From Rhodamnia argentea (lineage: Eukaryota > Streptophyta > Magnoliopsida > Myrtales > Myrtaceae): 64,000 bases of DNA. Location of the stretch: the NCBI RefSeq assembly GCF_020921035.1, contig NC_063151.1, positions 25,922,934 to 25,986,933 of the forward strand. Reading direction: 5' to 3'. The notes beneath the pieces were generated by a model, which worked only from the letters and a program-made list of their open reading frames with translations, was not told where the DNA came from and searched no databases. The position numbers and the translations under genes were made by a program. Shown here in pieces: positions 47,467 to 59,779 of the stretch. Each line of letters opens with the position of its first letter. Position 1 is the first letter of the stretch.

Positions 47467-48225
47467 CTATTCTACTTTGGATTTGTCCTGCTTCTGATAC
47501 TCTTCGGATTCTTTGGTCCATAAATCTCCAAACTCACAGTTCTTCCAAGCTTCAAACCACGGACCTCCAAGGGTGTAATGTATGGCTTTAGGGAACGTAC
47601 TGGGATCATTTTCGACTACCTTGTTATGCCCCACAAGGAAATTCCACACAAACGGTATCGAGCCAATCTCACTGTCATCAAGCCACTGAAACCTGTGCAA
47701 ATAAGCACCTGTCTGGGCATTCACCACCTCAGGTGTCAACACCTTGTTTTTGGGATGTCCACAATTATACAGTACCATTGAAGACCAGTTTTTCCTGGGA
47801 TACACCGTTTGCACGGCTCCATCCATCTTTGTGGTCTCTTTAGGCGTGTAATCATGTTGAACACACATTACTGCATATTTATCATCCGCCAGGCCCCTCA
47901 ATTCTTTGATGTCCCCTAAGTAGAGAAAATCACAGTCCACAAACATAGCCCAACCATCATAATTAGCCAGATGTGGAGTCAAGAACCGAGAAAATGAGAA
48001 CTCGGTGCTCTCGAGCTTCCCCCTCTCCCGCCAATACAAGCCATTCTTCCTCAATTCAGATTGCTTGATGGGGATAATGTCAACAGGAATGGATGATCTC
48101 TTCAGAATAGAGTAGCGGCAGACCTCATAAGCAAGGTCCTCGCGTGGATCGTACCCGATGAAGATCTTGAAGGGCTTCTCAAGTGAATTCTTCATAGTAG
48201 CGCCATTAACAGCACCATTCATCAT
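47467..48225 (-). CDS. CDI-like nucleotide-diphospho-sugar transferase family protein
   Basis: A single coding exon of 252 residues follows a leader intron (donor 48881, acceptor 48316). After splicing the first in-frame ATG is at 48225 (MMNGAVNGATMKNSLEKPF). The longer open frame reaching 48327 would use intron sequence and is rejected. The body reads FKIFIGYDPREDLAYEVC, then a glycosyltransferase-A-like core with FVDCDFLYLGDIKEL, where Asp-Cys-Asp is a DxD metal/nucleotide-sugar motif. It ends with a GGPWFEAWKNCEFGDLW block. It resembles the small plant family of Arabidopsis CDI (recalled as At1g64980), whose substrate I do not know. No signal peptide or membrane segment is present, so it is probably cytosolic. 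Glycosyl transfer is inferred from the fold only. Confidence 0.85.
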   Translation of the reverse strand: MMNGAVNGATMKNSLEKPFKIFIGYDPREDLAYEVCRYSILKRSSIPVDIIPIKQSELRKNGLYWRERGKLESTEFSFSRFLTPHLANYDGWAMFVDCDFLYLGDIKELRGLADDKYAVMCVQHDYTPKETTKMDGAVQTVYPRKNWSSMVLYNCGHPKNKVLTPEVVNAQTGAYLHRFQWLDDSEIGSIPFVWNFLVGHNKVVENDPSTFPKAIHYTLGGPWFEAWKNCEFGDLWTKESEEYQKQDKSKVE

Positions 48226-49120
48226 CTCGCTGGAGATTTCCTCAACTATCTCAAGCCTTTTGGAAGGGACAGGCAGTGCCACGAACAAAAACGAGATCCA
48301 GATGCGTAGACAATCCTGCATCAGCAAAGGAAACCGATGAACAAAAACGATAACGCTTTTATTTGCGGAACATTTGCTACAAGATCAGAGATCAGAAACC
48401 CAAAAAGAGCAAAACTAGAAAAAAGAATAGGCAATCCAAGAAAGATCTTCACTACCGAACAGATACATTAGTTCATACACTAGTTTCACCGAATAATGCT
48501 GCACATCCTGATTTTCATCAGCTGATTGCACATTTCGATATGCTTAATATCCCCTATGTTGAATCCCACGAATCCCACGAGCTTTCGGTCGATATCTAAA
48601 GAAAAACCGAATAGGCAATCCAGATTCTTCCCCAGAATCGGAATGGCCTCGGCCCGCAACACCCGATTGCAACCCAGAAACCTAAACGCGCACGCGACGC
48701 CCAAATGCATCTTCTTTTTTCCTTTTTTTTTTTTTCTCAGAAAGCACAGATTCGACTCGTAGCAGGAATCGGAAAAAAGAAGAAGCGAAATTCCGCGCAA
48801 GAACATCGAGCACGTCCTCCTGGCGCCGCTGCTCAGGCAAGTCTCAGGAATTTGCAGATCCGCGAAAGGAGAAGAATGTACCTGGAAAGCTACAGCGCCG
48901 TCGACGGAGCAGATCGAGAGCGAAACGGGCGGGAGTGCCTCTTCTTTCTTCTTTGCTTCTTCTTGCTTCCACCGCGATTCCTGGGGGAATTTATGAGGCG
49001 GAGACCAGGGGGGATGACGACCGTTGGTTCGAGCGTACGGCTCGAAGATGTTTGCGGGCTGAAATAGCACGGGGCCGAACAGTCGTCCGTGCCTCGCGGA
49101 AAAGTCAATTTTGGACATGC
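48226..49120 (-). promoter_or_regulatory. 5' leader, leader intron and promoter of the CDI-like gene
   Basis: The donor CCAG/GTACATTC (48882/48881) and acceptor TGATGCAG (48316) define a leader intron of about 566 bp. The leader exon (about 48883 up to ~49000) has no ATG, which supports the start at 48225. Open frames on either strand here are chance. Confidence 0.55.
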
Positions 49121-50075
49121 TATGATTTTTTTTTTAATATTATCCCTTAATATAATCTCATTTTTGGTAATTAAAGACAATATTAGATAATAAATGTGAG
49201 TATATATATGCTTTATGAAATTGATTATTGGGTTTATCTTAGGCGGAATAATTATTTTCTTTCCTTTTCTTATTCGTTGGATGATAGTTTCCGTTCTTTT
49301 TTACACGCATGACAAATTTGTGGGAAAAAAAATGATACTCTATGGTAATAAAACAATTAAGTTAGGACTTATTCGACGAAATCACTAATGGCTCCAAATA
49401 CGAAATTCAAATTTCCAGTAAATAGCTCTCTATTGAATGAATCGGGTATTTCGTTCACTACTTAACGGATCACGTGAACTTTTTCAACTCGGTTGTAAAT
49501 TTGAAGAAAAAAATCAATTTATATTATCAAAGGTGGATTTGTTAACTACCGTTGTCGGTGGGACGCTGACTTTTGCAATACACAAATCGTTTGAGTAATC
49601 GGCATTTTCGAATCGAAACTTGCTTCGTACAATTCGTCTCGATGAGTGCCTTATTGACGAGAATATTATCAAATGAGCTTCGTTAACGAGCATTCTTAAA
49701 GCACTAATTAATCCTAATTAGAATAGGAGTGAATTCTTTCACTTTTCAAAATGCTGATTTTTTTTCTTTTTCGGCGTAAAAGTCATTCGATGGCGCGTAG
49801 AAATTGATTGGTGTCGAAGGCGTAGTAGGACATGGAACCGCCGACAGCTACAGCACAGACCTTTTGTGGCCGCAAAGCAATGACACCCTGTCGCCGTGTG
49901 CGGGGTTGTCTGTCGGTGGCGATGATTCCCGTGGGCCGCACAAAAGAGCCCATGGACAACCTCCGGAAAACGTGTGGCTGCTCGAGCGACAATATGGTCT
50001 GGAGCAAGTCATGCTTTATGAAGATTCATTCAAACATTACAGGAGCATCCATACACGCGCTCGCGCCGTTTATTC
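49121..50075. other. Intergenic, one unassigned GC-rich island
   Basis: AT-rich DNA with a GC-richer island at 49800-50000. That island is open on both strands (minus-strand MGSFVRPTGIIATD, then VIALRPQKVCAVAVGG). I recognise no family, and it may be captured or relic sequence. Confidence 0.35.
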
Positions 50076-50938
50076 CGCAAAAAATACGATATTTTTTTAG
50101 GAAAATAACGATATTTTTTAATATTTGGCTGAAATCTGAAAATAAATTGAAAAATATTTTCCATCATTTGATAAGAAAAATCAAATTATTACTTTATCAT
50201 TTTTATTTTTGTTTTTTTTTTCTCTTTTATTTTATTATTTTCTTTTTCCTTTCTCTTCGGCTGGCGATTGGCCACTTCGACGACTGGTGACCGATTGCGA
50301 GGCTCGCGTGGATTTGGCGTGCTCGAGGCTTGCCTCGACGGCCTCAAGCTTGCCATCGTCGAGGCCATGAGGCTTGCCTCGCTAGATCCTGTGGAGCCTC
50401 GAGCTCGCCTTGCCTCGTGGTGGCGACCGTCGAGGAAGAAAAAAAATTAAAAAGTAAAAGAAACTCAACAATAACAATGAAAGAAAATCTAAAAAAAAAT
50501 AAAGAAAGAAAAAAAGTAAATAAAAAATTTTAAAAAGGGATGTGTGATATTCATAATTGTGGCGACTAGATCATACATAGAAATAGAAAAAGTAAATAAA
50601 AAAGGTAAAGTGAATATACTTAGGTTTTGTCTATTGGATGGTTACGGGAAGGTGGATGTTTTGCCATATAAGGAGCAGAAAAAACCCCACCCGCTGAAGA
50701 AAGCTTGTGTAAGCTCCGTTCGTTTCGTGGATAAAGTAGAGAATATTTTTCTAAAACTAATTATCTACATCGCTCACGAAACCAAACGAAATAAATAAAT
50801 AAAAATTCGCCGTCCACGAAAAATGATTAGACATAAATTTTTACCGACAATAATATATTTTTCATTAATTAATTATTTTAAACGATATAAATGATTATTT
50901 TTTCGGAAAATATATTATTTTATGCGAAACAAACGCAC
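50066..50938. mobile_element. Possible third MULE-like element
   Basis: The left end GTTTATTCCGCAAAAAATA with ATATTTTTTTAGG resembles the inverse of the right end, which reads GTTTGTTTCGCATAAAATA with ATATTTTCCG. AT-rich arms enclose a GC-rich core (50255-50440) with repeated GAGGCTTGCCTCG-type units. No target duplication was found, so the boundaries and class are tentative. Confidence 0.4.
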
Positions 50939-50939
50939 C

Positions 50940-52170
50940 AATCACGTAATTGTTTCCATTAGGAGAGGATGGCTTCCCTTTCCATTGCCCAATACCCAAC
51001 AAAACATGGCCCATGACCGCAGGGCCCAATAGGCCCGCCTCATCTGGAATGGGCCGAAACCTGTCCCTAAAATTCAGCCCGTCGTTACGAACAAGTTCTG
51101 CTCAATGGGGCTCAGAAAATTTGGGTGCTTTCGCACTTTGCAGTGACTTTCAACTCTTAATTTCTTGACATTTTGCTTCCAATATCTGAAACTCAACTTT
51201 TTACTTAGTAGATAATGCACTGCCAGTGTAGTGCCCCCCGCCCAAAAAAAAGTTTTATACATGTGGCATCGGCCACCTTTGATTTGAAAAGTATAACCAC
51301 CCACTCGCTCAAATTAATGCTGTATTAGGTCGCTTGCGTAAAACTTTTTTTTACACTGACGGTGAAAGTTAAAATTACTTCGTCAATTTTTTTTTTCCTT
51401 CCGTTCTTTGAAACTATGACTACGAGTTAATTACTAATGAGACTCTAAACAAATGCATGAAACACTAGGAATTTTTCGAAATACCCATTTATTGAGAAGC
51501 TCTAGTCTTTATAGCACTTCCCATTAAGATACCCAGTCGGCCAATTGATTCACCCGAAAGCACGGGCAAATGGATCAACTGGCTAATTTCATCCATATGG
51601 CTTTATCGACGCGAAAGGAAGTTAAACAAGCGCCACGCACCGTGCCATGCATGTGCCATCGCTCGAATTAGCGGAACAACTTTTTGGCAATTCAAAAGAT
51701 AGATCCTTGGTATCCGACAATACAGTCCTTTTTATCGAAAGTTGATTAACTTGCTTCCCCGCATCGCCGATGCACGACCGGTACTTTCCAACCAGATTGA
51801 CCTAACTCCCTCCATTCGGGGCGGAAGCGTCAGGGCACCTTTCACTGTCAGCTTGAAATGGCGGAACAATAGGACATCACTTCCATTGAGGTTGGTGCCA
51901 CTCTCTTGCCAAAACTGAAAAGGCACATTTCGTATCATGTGCTGTGAGAGAGAGCGAGATGGTGATCGTCCCAAATGCATTCTTGAGTTTGATGTCTGAC
52001 CATATTGATGCCTTTTTACTGGATCTGTCGAGACATGGACACGATCCCCTTTGCTTGAGGTCATCCTCACTTTGATCTTGGAAACTCATTTCACGAGACA
52101 TCTGAAAAATTTCCCTCATTGATGAGCTTCCATTGACCGCTTTGCATACGTTCCGGGGCTTCATTTCTTG
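50940..52170. other. Intergenic with an unassigned minus-strand open region
   Basis: Two overlapping minus-strand frames at 52164-51732 remain open for about 100 residues each (one includes MREIFQMSREMSFQDQ and SSKKASIWSDIKL, the other RNVPFQFWQESGTNL). The mixed frames suggest a broken gene, but no family is recognised. Confidence 0.3.
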
Positions 52171-52179
52171 AACGTAAAT

Positions 52180-52575
52180 CCGTCAAACGAATTGATCAAG
52201 TTATAAATGATCCAACCTAAATAGACACACTTAATCCGTTTATGACCCATTTAGTTCAATACAAATTTAGTGGCCAATACCCGACCCGACCCGACCCGAC
52301 CCCATCCATACCCGACCCATATTTCAATAACACTTATATATCTAATCAAATTTAGGAAAAATCGGTTTGTAGAGTGCAAAGTGAGTGAGCGCGGAATCGA
52401 GTGAGAGCAAGATAGGCGAGTTGGGTTTAAATAAATTGTAAAATCATTTATTACTCATTTAACACTCATTTTATATTTAAATCCAGGTATGACCCATTTT
52501 CAACTAACTCATATAATAACTTACATTATTATATATGGGTTAAGAAATGAATTTATGGCCGATTTTGACAGGTTT
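52180..52575 (-). repeat. Dispersed TIR-like repeat, copy 2 (inverse of 1317-1716)
   Basis: Reverse complement of the family at 1317-1716, sharing the same order of features: CTGTCAAAATCGGCCATAAA at one end, ATAAATGA, a TC-rich segment, TTTGATTAGATAT, GAAATATGGGTCGGG, and CGTTTGAC at the other end. It includes a (CCGAC)n run of about four units at 52281-52300. Confidence 0.6.
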
Positions 52576-53875
52576 ACTTGAGTGTATGCAAGCGTGAGAG
52601 GCCACTGTAAATTCACGGATGCATTCATAGGGTGATTGCTTGGAAGTGCATTGAGGGAGATGCACGATGTTGTGATTTCTTTGTGCTTTTCCGTGACCCT
52701 AAGGAATTTACTTACAAGTCCTTTAAAAGTTCCTAAAACTTTAGTGCTTTATTTTGGGAATTTTATTCTTTCATAGTTTCTTAATGGGAAAATGCTTCCC
52801 CGACAGTATTGTTAGGAACGGTACAATCTCGATCGTAAACTCACGCACCATCACCGCATGTTTTGCATAAAATATTCATTGATTGAGAGATCGTGTGATC
52901 AATTATACTATCAAGCTAGAAGCTTCCTTTCTTAATACCTCCACCCCCTAGAAAAAATCGATAATAATAATATCTTGTCTCATGAGGAAAAGGTTTTCGT
53001 AAACAAAATATTATCAATCATATGACATTGTGTAGAACTAGTTACTTATTGAAACCGATTCTTAAGCAATGTATCAAGCGAGATGATGTATGTGTAAAAG
53101 CAAAAAAGCTTTTCACTGCTTTGTGAACTAAACACGCGGTTTGGTCCAATAAATCACGAGTTACGAATCACACTGTGTCAATCGAGAGGCTCGACAAGAA
53201 GGAATCGGCGGAGAACATATACAGAGGTTATCTCACAATCAAATCAGAAAATTAATGCATCAATAAACAATTTTTAGAACGCATCAAACTGGAAATAAAT
53301 ATATGTATGACATGCTTGGATGGTGTCTTATAACTCAACCGTCTCCAGGAAATCTGATCTATTACTTCATGCTTTTTCTCCATGTCATTTGGGAAAGATC
53401 AAAGCCATTTCCAGAGCCTAGTTCTCCAACTTTCAAAAGGAATCTCTGCAAGCTGAAAAGATGGATTGGAATCGAGAATCCACTTGAACTCATCATTTCA
53501 AATGGCTCAATTCCTGTTGTGTTTTTCCCTCCTTGTGTTTCGACTGTCCTTAACCCTAAATGCCATTTTCTGCGAGACAATCTGAAGCTGTAGTGCCATC
53601 GATACCGGGAGTCTATTAACCATACGCAAGATAGTACGTGTAACAATACGCGAATTATTCAGCACACATATAATCATCTTGAACAGACAATAACAACTGA
53701 AAGCATAAACTGCTAGTTAAGCATTCCCATGTAAGGGAGTTGTCCTTAAATTCGACGAATATTCGGCCACTTCATTAGCTGATTAAGATAATGTTCTAAT
53801 CTGAAGACGTACGAAGATGAGGGGAATCATGTCAAGTTCCTTCATATCACAGAAGTTTGTAGCTTGTTCTCCTCA
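52576..53875. other. 3' flank of the Aux/IAA gene
   Basis: AT-rich DNA without recognised genes. The last few hundred bases before 53876 probably include the Aux/IAA 3' UTR. Confidence 0.45.
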
Positions 53876-55549
53876 TCAGTTATCGTCTTTCAAGGTGCCT
53901 TTGAGGAAGTCCCTAGTCTGCAGCATCGCAAAGTCCTTGGCTTCCGATTTCTTCATTATCCTCAGCCTTCTGCACGACTCCATGAACATCCTGGTACAGA
54001 AGGAAAGCCATGAGTTTCATTACAACGATGAGCATCCGACAAGGACGACACTTGACACGACAACACCGATGAACTACGTACAAATTTTGTGCTGTAATTG
54101 TCCCTCAGTTTGAAGTTTTTACGACTTTCCACTGATCAAAATTTCCAAAGGGTCAGAAACCCAAAACCCTAATTATCAACTTTGCTTGAGACATGGCATT
54201 TTCGACGAATGATCTCTCTTCCCAACAAGGAATCAAAGACTCGGAATGAAGGAAAGAATCGTCATGTGGGCGGCTTCGTGATGATGCCATGTCTTGACCA
54301 GTTCTGGCCATCGAGGACAGTTTTGTCAACTTCCCGACACCATAATGGGGGAATTGCCCATGTCGGCCACATTAGCTTTGAAAGAGCCGGTGTCAAATGC
54401 CAAAATAATTTCGTTGACATTGATGCCAATGACTTAAGGTCCAAAAAATAAATAAACAAAGTTTACAGATCCTATGTACGATTCGAGACATCTTTTACTT
54501 TTTTTAAAAATAAGAGCATTAGTTAGCGTCGATCTAAAGGATTACTTGCTTAATTTGATCTTAATTTGGCTTTAGTAAATGTTCCAAACATCGAACATTA
54601 TTACCATTAACAGATCGCCTCAGGAATTTCTTCTGTATATTGACTAAGCTACCAAGGAGAAGATCGAGATAAGAACTGGACAGTACATGATGGAATTTAA
54701 GTTTAGTCCGGCCATCATCCACATAAAACGAATTCTGAATCCTCTTCAATTCGCAAGTCTAGGGGTAGTTGTCTCAGCAGATCCCATGGTCCAAATCAAG
54801 TTGCTTGTTTCTTGTGCTCATTCAATCCAATTTCTCGGGTTCTCGGCGGATCGATTTTAGTCATCCAGTAGTTGTTGCCATCCGAAAATGTCAAAATCCT
54901 TTTGTGTAAGCCAGTACCTACGATGGCTTAAACTTATATCTATCTCCTTATTTCGAGGATCTCTTAGGAAAACGGCTCTAATATAGCATAACAGAGCATA
55001 TACATAAATATATTCTCTTTGCGCGCATTAAAGAATTTTTGAAATGTGCATGCTACTATATGATTCCTAGAAAATAAGAAAAAATAGAATTGCATGATAC
55101 TACTTGCAACAACATAAATTGCATAATTTGGGGGGATGGAGGGACTTACTCCCAAGGGACATCTCCCACAAGCATCCAATCTCCATCCTTGTCTTCATAG
55201 ATGAGCTTGTACTCAGCTCCTTCCCCTTCATTCAAAGCCTCGCCTATAGATCAACATGTACATGCACTTGATAAGCATTTAATGAACAATTAGCCAGCTA
55301 ATTACTTAATTATGCTCTTGCTTTTGTTTCCTTTACTTTTGAGCTTTAGCTGATTTTCGTTTTCACAGCTTTCAATCCATAAAATGGCCTCAAAGTATAC
55401 CTTTTTGATCTCTAAATTAGTCTACCCGTACGGGCATAATGTCAATGAAAAATTTGAACAATTGTTGATGATTGATGGCTCATGCATGACCCTGTCAAGA
55501 ACATTTGTGTTTGTTGATCTTTCCTATCATCGTTAGGGCAAGAACTACT

Positions 55550-55591
<42 letters not shown>

Positions 55592-55981
55592 GGTTTGAAA
55601 CTACTCACCAATGCCATGGCAACCAAAGAGCTTCTCCAAAGAAAATGCTAGATCAGAGTATCCCTTTTGCATGCTCAAGTCGATCTTCCTAAGGTAGAGC
55701 GCTCCGTCCATGCTCACCTTCACGTAACCTTTCGTGCCCGCCCCTGCCTCGGACCGGTCCACCTTCTCCTTGCTGAAACTATTCCTCTGCCGGTACGAGC
55801 ACACCGGCGGCCACCCCACGACCTGGTTCTTCGCTGGAGCCTTCGTCTCCCCGGTCGACCCATTCCCCTCCGCGGCGGAGATCTCAGAGAACACCCTCTT
55901 GTTCGAGCTCGGCTTCACCGCGCCCGGGAGGCCCAACCTGAGCTCTGTCGTGATCTCAACCCCCACGCCTTGTTCCTCCAT
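53876..55981 (-). CDS. IAA15: Aux/IAA transcriptional repressor, IAA15-like
   Basis: Exons are 55981-55609, 55243-55150 and 53990-53876. All are GT-AG, giving 193 residues. All four canonical domains are intact. Domain I is [10 protein letters not shown] (residues 11-20), the EAR motif that recruits TOPLESS. A Lys-Arg pair lies at 28-29. Domain II is VVGWPPV (54-60), the degron bound by TIR1/AFB F-box receptors with auxin. Domain III is [19 protein letters not shown], and domain IV is [21 protein letters not shown] continuing through the last exon; together they form the PB1 fold that binds ARFs. It acts in the nucleus as a short-lived repressor of auxin-responsive genes. The start at 55981 is the first true ATG, since an open frame 15 bases longer begins with TTG. 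The closest recalled match by sequence and by neighbours is IAA15 (At1g80390). Confidence 0.92.
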
Positions 55982-56077
55982 TTGGACCACCACCAAACAA
56001 TCACGATGCCCTTCCTCCTCCTCTCCCTCAGTTTGCAGTCACTTGCCTGATGAAGTCGACTAACCGGTGTACTTCTT

Positions 56078-56087
56078 TTTATATATA
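56078..56087 (-). promoter_or_regulatory. TATA box of the Aux/IAA gene (candidate)
   Basis: On the minus strand TATATATAAA lies about 97 bases before the start codon, a normal spacing for a plant TATA box with a short leader. Confidence 0.55.
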
Positions 56088-56094
56088 AGAAGAC

Positions 56095-59077
56095 TTAGGT
56101 GGTAATGGAAAAACAAAGGGGCCTAGTCTTTGTACATGAAGAGGGAAGAGAGAGGACATAGTGGGAGCAATGACAGGTCGGGCGAGGCTTAACGGTCGGT
56201 CACATGAGAGGCAGAAGTGGGGTCTCCCAATTGCTGTGCTTGGTATGACCATTTAAGACCGGCACATATTATAAGTTTTGGACAATGGGACAGATCGGAG
56301 GGTCGTCGATGCTCCTGCGTGATCTGGTGGGATCTCATAGTGGCCGTCTGATGAGGTGAATCGGGAACAAGCCATGTGAAGCTTCCTGATTGAGAGGGAG
56401 GGTCTTGTTGACAATCTGCGTTCTACATATTTTTGTGTACAATGTACATTTCCTATACAAATTGAAAAAAAAAGAAAAAGAAGTATAATGAAGTATGCCC
56501 TTAGTTGATACATGGGGTTTTGGAACATTCATCATTATGTTTGTGTCAAGTGGCTCGTCGTCCATGCATGAAAGCATGCCTTTGTTATGCAAAGTGTTAG
56601 AGAAATGATTATGCACCTGTGAGACTAATAACATATTTTAGAAATTATGTGGGGCCTACATCTTTAAAAATTTGTAACCAACAATAAATTGTTACTCTCA
56701 CAATTACTCAAAGACTGTTATGCTAGCAAAACTAAGTATTTGATGCGTCTTCATGTGCATGCAGTGTACACGGCCATCACATCATTGTATTCCTCCTTCA
56801 CTTTTATGTAATTGCATGCTCATCATTTTTGTTTAGTAGAGTTAGCCATGCACCAAAATCATGGTGAAGTGAAGTATTGCCTAAGTAAAACCGACATCGA
56901 CACCGACACGCGATACGACATGACATGCCAAGATATCATTTTTTTTTAAAAAAAATAGAGAATTCCGACACGTTAGGACACATTGTATTTATCATGTACT
57001 TATAAAAATATCAGCGATGAGTTTCTTCTTATTCTTCTTTTGTTAGGGATTCACGATTAGGTTTTTTTTTAATTTGGTTGGGTATATTAATGTTGAGGTG
57101 GTTGGGTATACGATTTGAATATGTATATTTTTGATAAATTTACATTTTAATTCCAAATTTAATGAAAATGCTTAAAATTGATCCCGTGAGTATCGAAATG
57201 ACCTGTCTAGATGTGGACTTGTGTGTCGCTTACGTGTCTTGAGTGCTAACCACAGTGATCACAAATTGGAGAGTGTTAGGAGAGTGTCGGACACTACACG
57301 GAGACTTCTGAAGAGTGTTGGTGCTTCTTAGAGTGTTGTCCATGAGATTCCGTCGGTGAAAGTAAATGGAGACATGCTCGAGTGCACAGTATGAGTATGA
57401 GTCCATTGCATCTCAGCCCTCAAATTATGGGGGTTCTGTACATAACCCACCAACCATCAATGGCTCATATGCGTTGGGCTCGCATGCAATGGGACCATTT
57501 AACAAATATCAAGAAAATGGTGACGTGTTTGGCCGAAAATGAAAAAAGCTTGTATAGTGATGTGACTCATGTCTATGTTGGTGTCATTATATGTGTGCCT
57601 TGCATAACGAGAGATCAGTAAGAGGGAAGCCTAAGACGGAGTTTGTCAACATACACTGTTATATTGATGCCCACTCAAACATTTAAGAATAAGTTATAAA
57701 TCAATTTGGATATGTTAATTGCTTCACATTGCATCGATCTATTACGTCAGGTTTCTCTAGCACAACCAACATGTATGTCTAGCTGTCCCCATTTTTACCC
57801 CATGTTTTCCTAGATGTGGTTGTTGTTGAATGTTATCACTCATTTTTAAGACATGTTTTTCCATTAAAGCGAATTCTAAAAATTACTAGCAAGATGTTAG
57901 TGCATTGTATGGGGTCGAAGACTGTTTTTATTGTATTATTCTAAATGTTAGTGCCAATGTTAATTTTCGCAAGAAAAATATAACAATATGCAAAAAATAT
58001 ATATAATAAAATAAATATTTATATCAATCAAATTCTCCACTAAAATACGTGGAGTTTTATTTAACGTGGATCCAAACTCTATCAAGCAGGTTTATCCTCT
58101 TATTGAAAGAGAATATATGACGTGAAATTGCAATTTTAATGGAATAAAATATAAGAAGTAATTGTCGAGCACGTAAAATGATGGAATGAATATGAAACAT
58201 GAAAACATAAAAGTAAGAATGTGAACTCCCATCTCTTAATAGCTTCAAGATCATCTTCCGATTCAATGCATTTAAATTATCATCTTTACGGAAATTCTCC
58301 CTTTTATTTTCGGTAAACATTTTATTTTTGTCTTTTGTTTTGGCCAGAGTTGATGGACATCTTACCATGCACTATAATGCATCACATAGAGAAGGGTTAC
58401 TAGTTACTACTACAAAACACCATAAACCAATACGCATATAATAAATTTATCCCAAATTAATTTTTGGATCACCAAAAACCCTAAACCGATACATGCATGA
58501 TAAATTTACCGTCTGTAAATTGTTGACTTTGATGACACATGGCTGTTGACGTGGCAAGTCCATGTTGAAAATTCATATGGTTAATACCACGAAAAATCCC
58601 AAACTAGTACATTTGCAACAAGTTTATCACAAATTAGTATATAAGTCACAAATTCACCCTTCGTTATTTTTGGTAACTACAGCAGTACTCTTGATAAAAT
58701 GGCTCAACCAAGTATAACCATACGGCCTATCACCGCCTAATTTGGCATCTTGTGCAAAAACATTAATGATGGATTAACCTGTTGCGGATTTTACTTGACC
58801 TTCTATCAATTCTCCATCTTCAAGGTGAGCATAAGCAGTATCTTTTCACAGGTGGTACGTAGTAATTATTAGAATCTCGAACCTCATTCAAAAGCGGGTA
58901 CTGAACATTTGAAGTTGCAACTTTTCTTGATAAATCTAGGTCGATTAATGAAGCAATCGGACCAAGTTGTGGCGTGCAATCAAGTTTATTTTCCATATTT
59001 TTCTAAAGAACTACAAACTTTTACCAAGAAGAAAAGCCTTTGCTATTAAAGTAAAATCAGGGCGAAAATTCATTATA
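56095..59077. other. Upstream/intergenic region of the Aux/IAA gene
   Basis: No gene recognised. At 58405-58660 a motif like ACCnCnAAAnnCCnAAACnnnTACAT followed by AnAAnTTTAtC recurs three times, suggesting a small degenerate repeat. The remainder is AT-rich. Confidence 0.4.
57369..57374 (-). promoter_or_regulatory. Candidate auxin response element TGTCTC
   Basis: TGTCTC on the minus strand, about 1.4 kb upstream of the Aux/IAA start. Aux/IAA genes are commonly ARF targets. A six-base match at this distance is weak evidence. Confidence 0.25.
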
Positions 59078-59085
59078 GGCAACAT

Positions 59086-59779
59086 TAGGGGTGTGCAAAC
59101 TGGACCGGACCGGCCCGGACCAACCCGGGACCGGCCCGGACCGGCCGGGTTGGTCCGGTCCTTGAGGTGGATGGTCCGGTCCCCGGTCCCAATAAATGGG
59201 ACCGGTGACCGGGCGGTCCGGTCCTCGGGTTTCTTGCATTGGGACCGGACCGGCCCGGCCCGGACCGGACCGCCAATAATATATAATTATTTATATATAA
59301 ATATATACAATTGCAAAAAAAAAATTAAAACAAAACAGAATAATAAAAGTCCACTGCCCATTTTTTTCCTAACCTTGCACGGTCGCACTCTCTTCCTCAA
59401 GACTCTCTTTTTAGTCTTATTTTTCATCTTTTTTTGGTTATCTTTTCTCCCTGCAGGCTTTTTTGAGTGCGGTTGGTGATGTTTTTATCATGTAATGGCT
59501 GGATTTGGTATTGAATTCGAACATTTTGGTCAAGTTCGTCGATCATAAAAGTCATAGCGAGTCGGTATGTTTTTACCATGGCATAATTTATTAAGTTGAC
59601 TAGATTTTCAATAGTTAGCGGTCCTACTTGGGCGGGACCGAGACCGGACCGGGACCGGCCCGGACCAGGACCGGCGGTCCCGGTCCGGTCCTTGGTCCCG
59701 AAAATATGGGGACCGGGACTACGGTCCGGTCCCCGGTTCCATGCCGGGACCGGACCGGCCCGGACCATGCACACCCCTA
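59086..59779. mobile_element. Non-autonomous hAT element with subterminal GGACCGG arrays
   Basis: Terminal inverted repeats TAGGGGTGTGCA and TGCACACCCCTA are flanked by identical 8-mers, GGCAACAT at 59078-59085 and 59780-59787. An 8-bp target duplication with this terminus is the hAT signature. Inside each end, dense GGACCGG/CCGGTCC arrays (about 59101-59275 and 59630-59767) form long imperfect inverted arms around an AT-rich core of about 350 bp. There is no transposase. Confidence 0.93.

Noticed and set aside
48226-48327. Upstream extension of the CDI-like open frame to 48327
   Set aside because: Its first codons lie in the leader intron, since the acceptor TGATGCAG ends at 48316. The first ATG after splicing is at 48225, which matches the family start.
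49783-50007. Minus-strand frame at 49.8-50.0 kb with gene-like composition
   Set aside because: No family recognised, and the opposite strand is open over the same DNA, so it is kept only as an unassigned GC-rich island.
55982-55996. Upstream extension of the Aux/IAA frame
   Set aside because: It begins at TTG, and the first ATG at 55981 opens directly into the canonical Aux/IAA N-terminus.
59057-59276. Repetitive Gly-Pro-Arg-rich frames at 59.1-59.8 kb
   Set aside because: They are translations of the hAT element's GGACCGG arrays, not genes.
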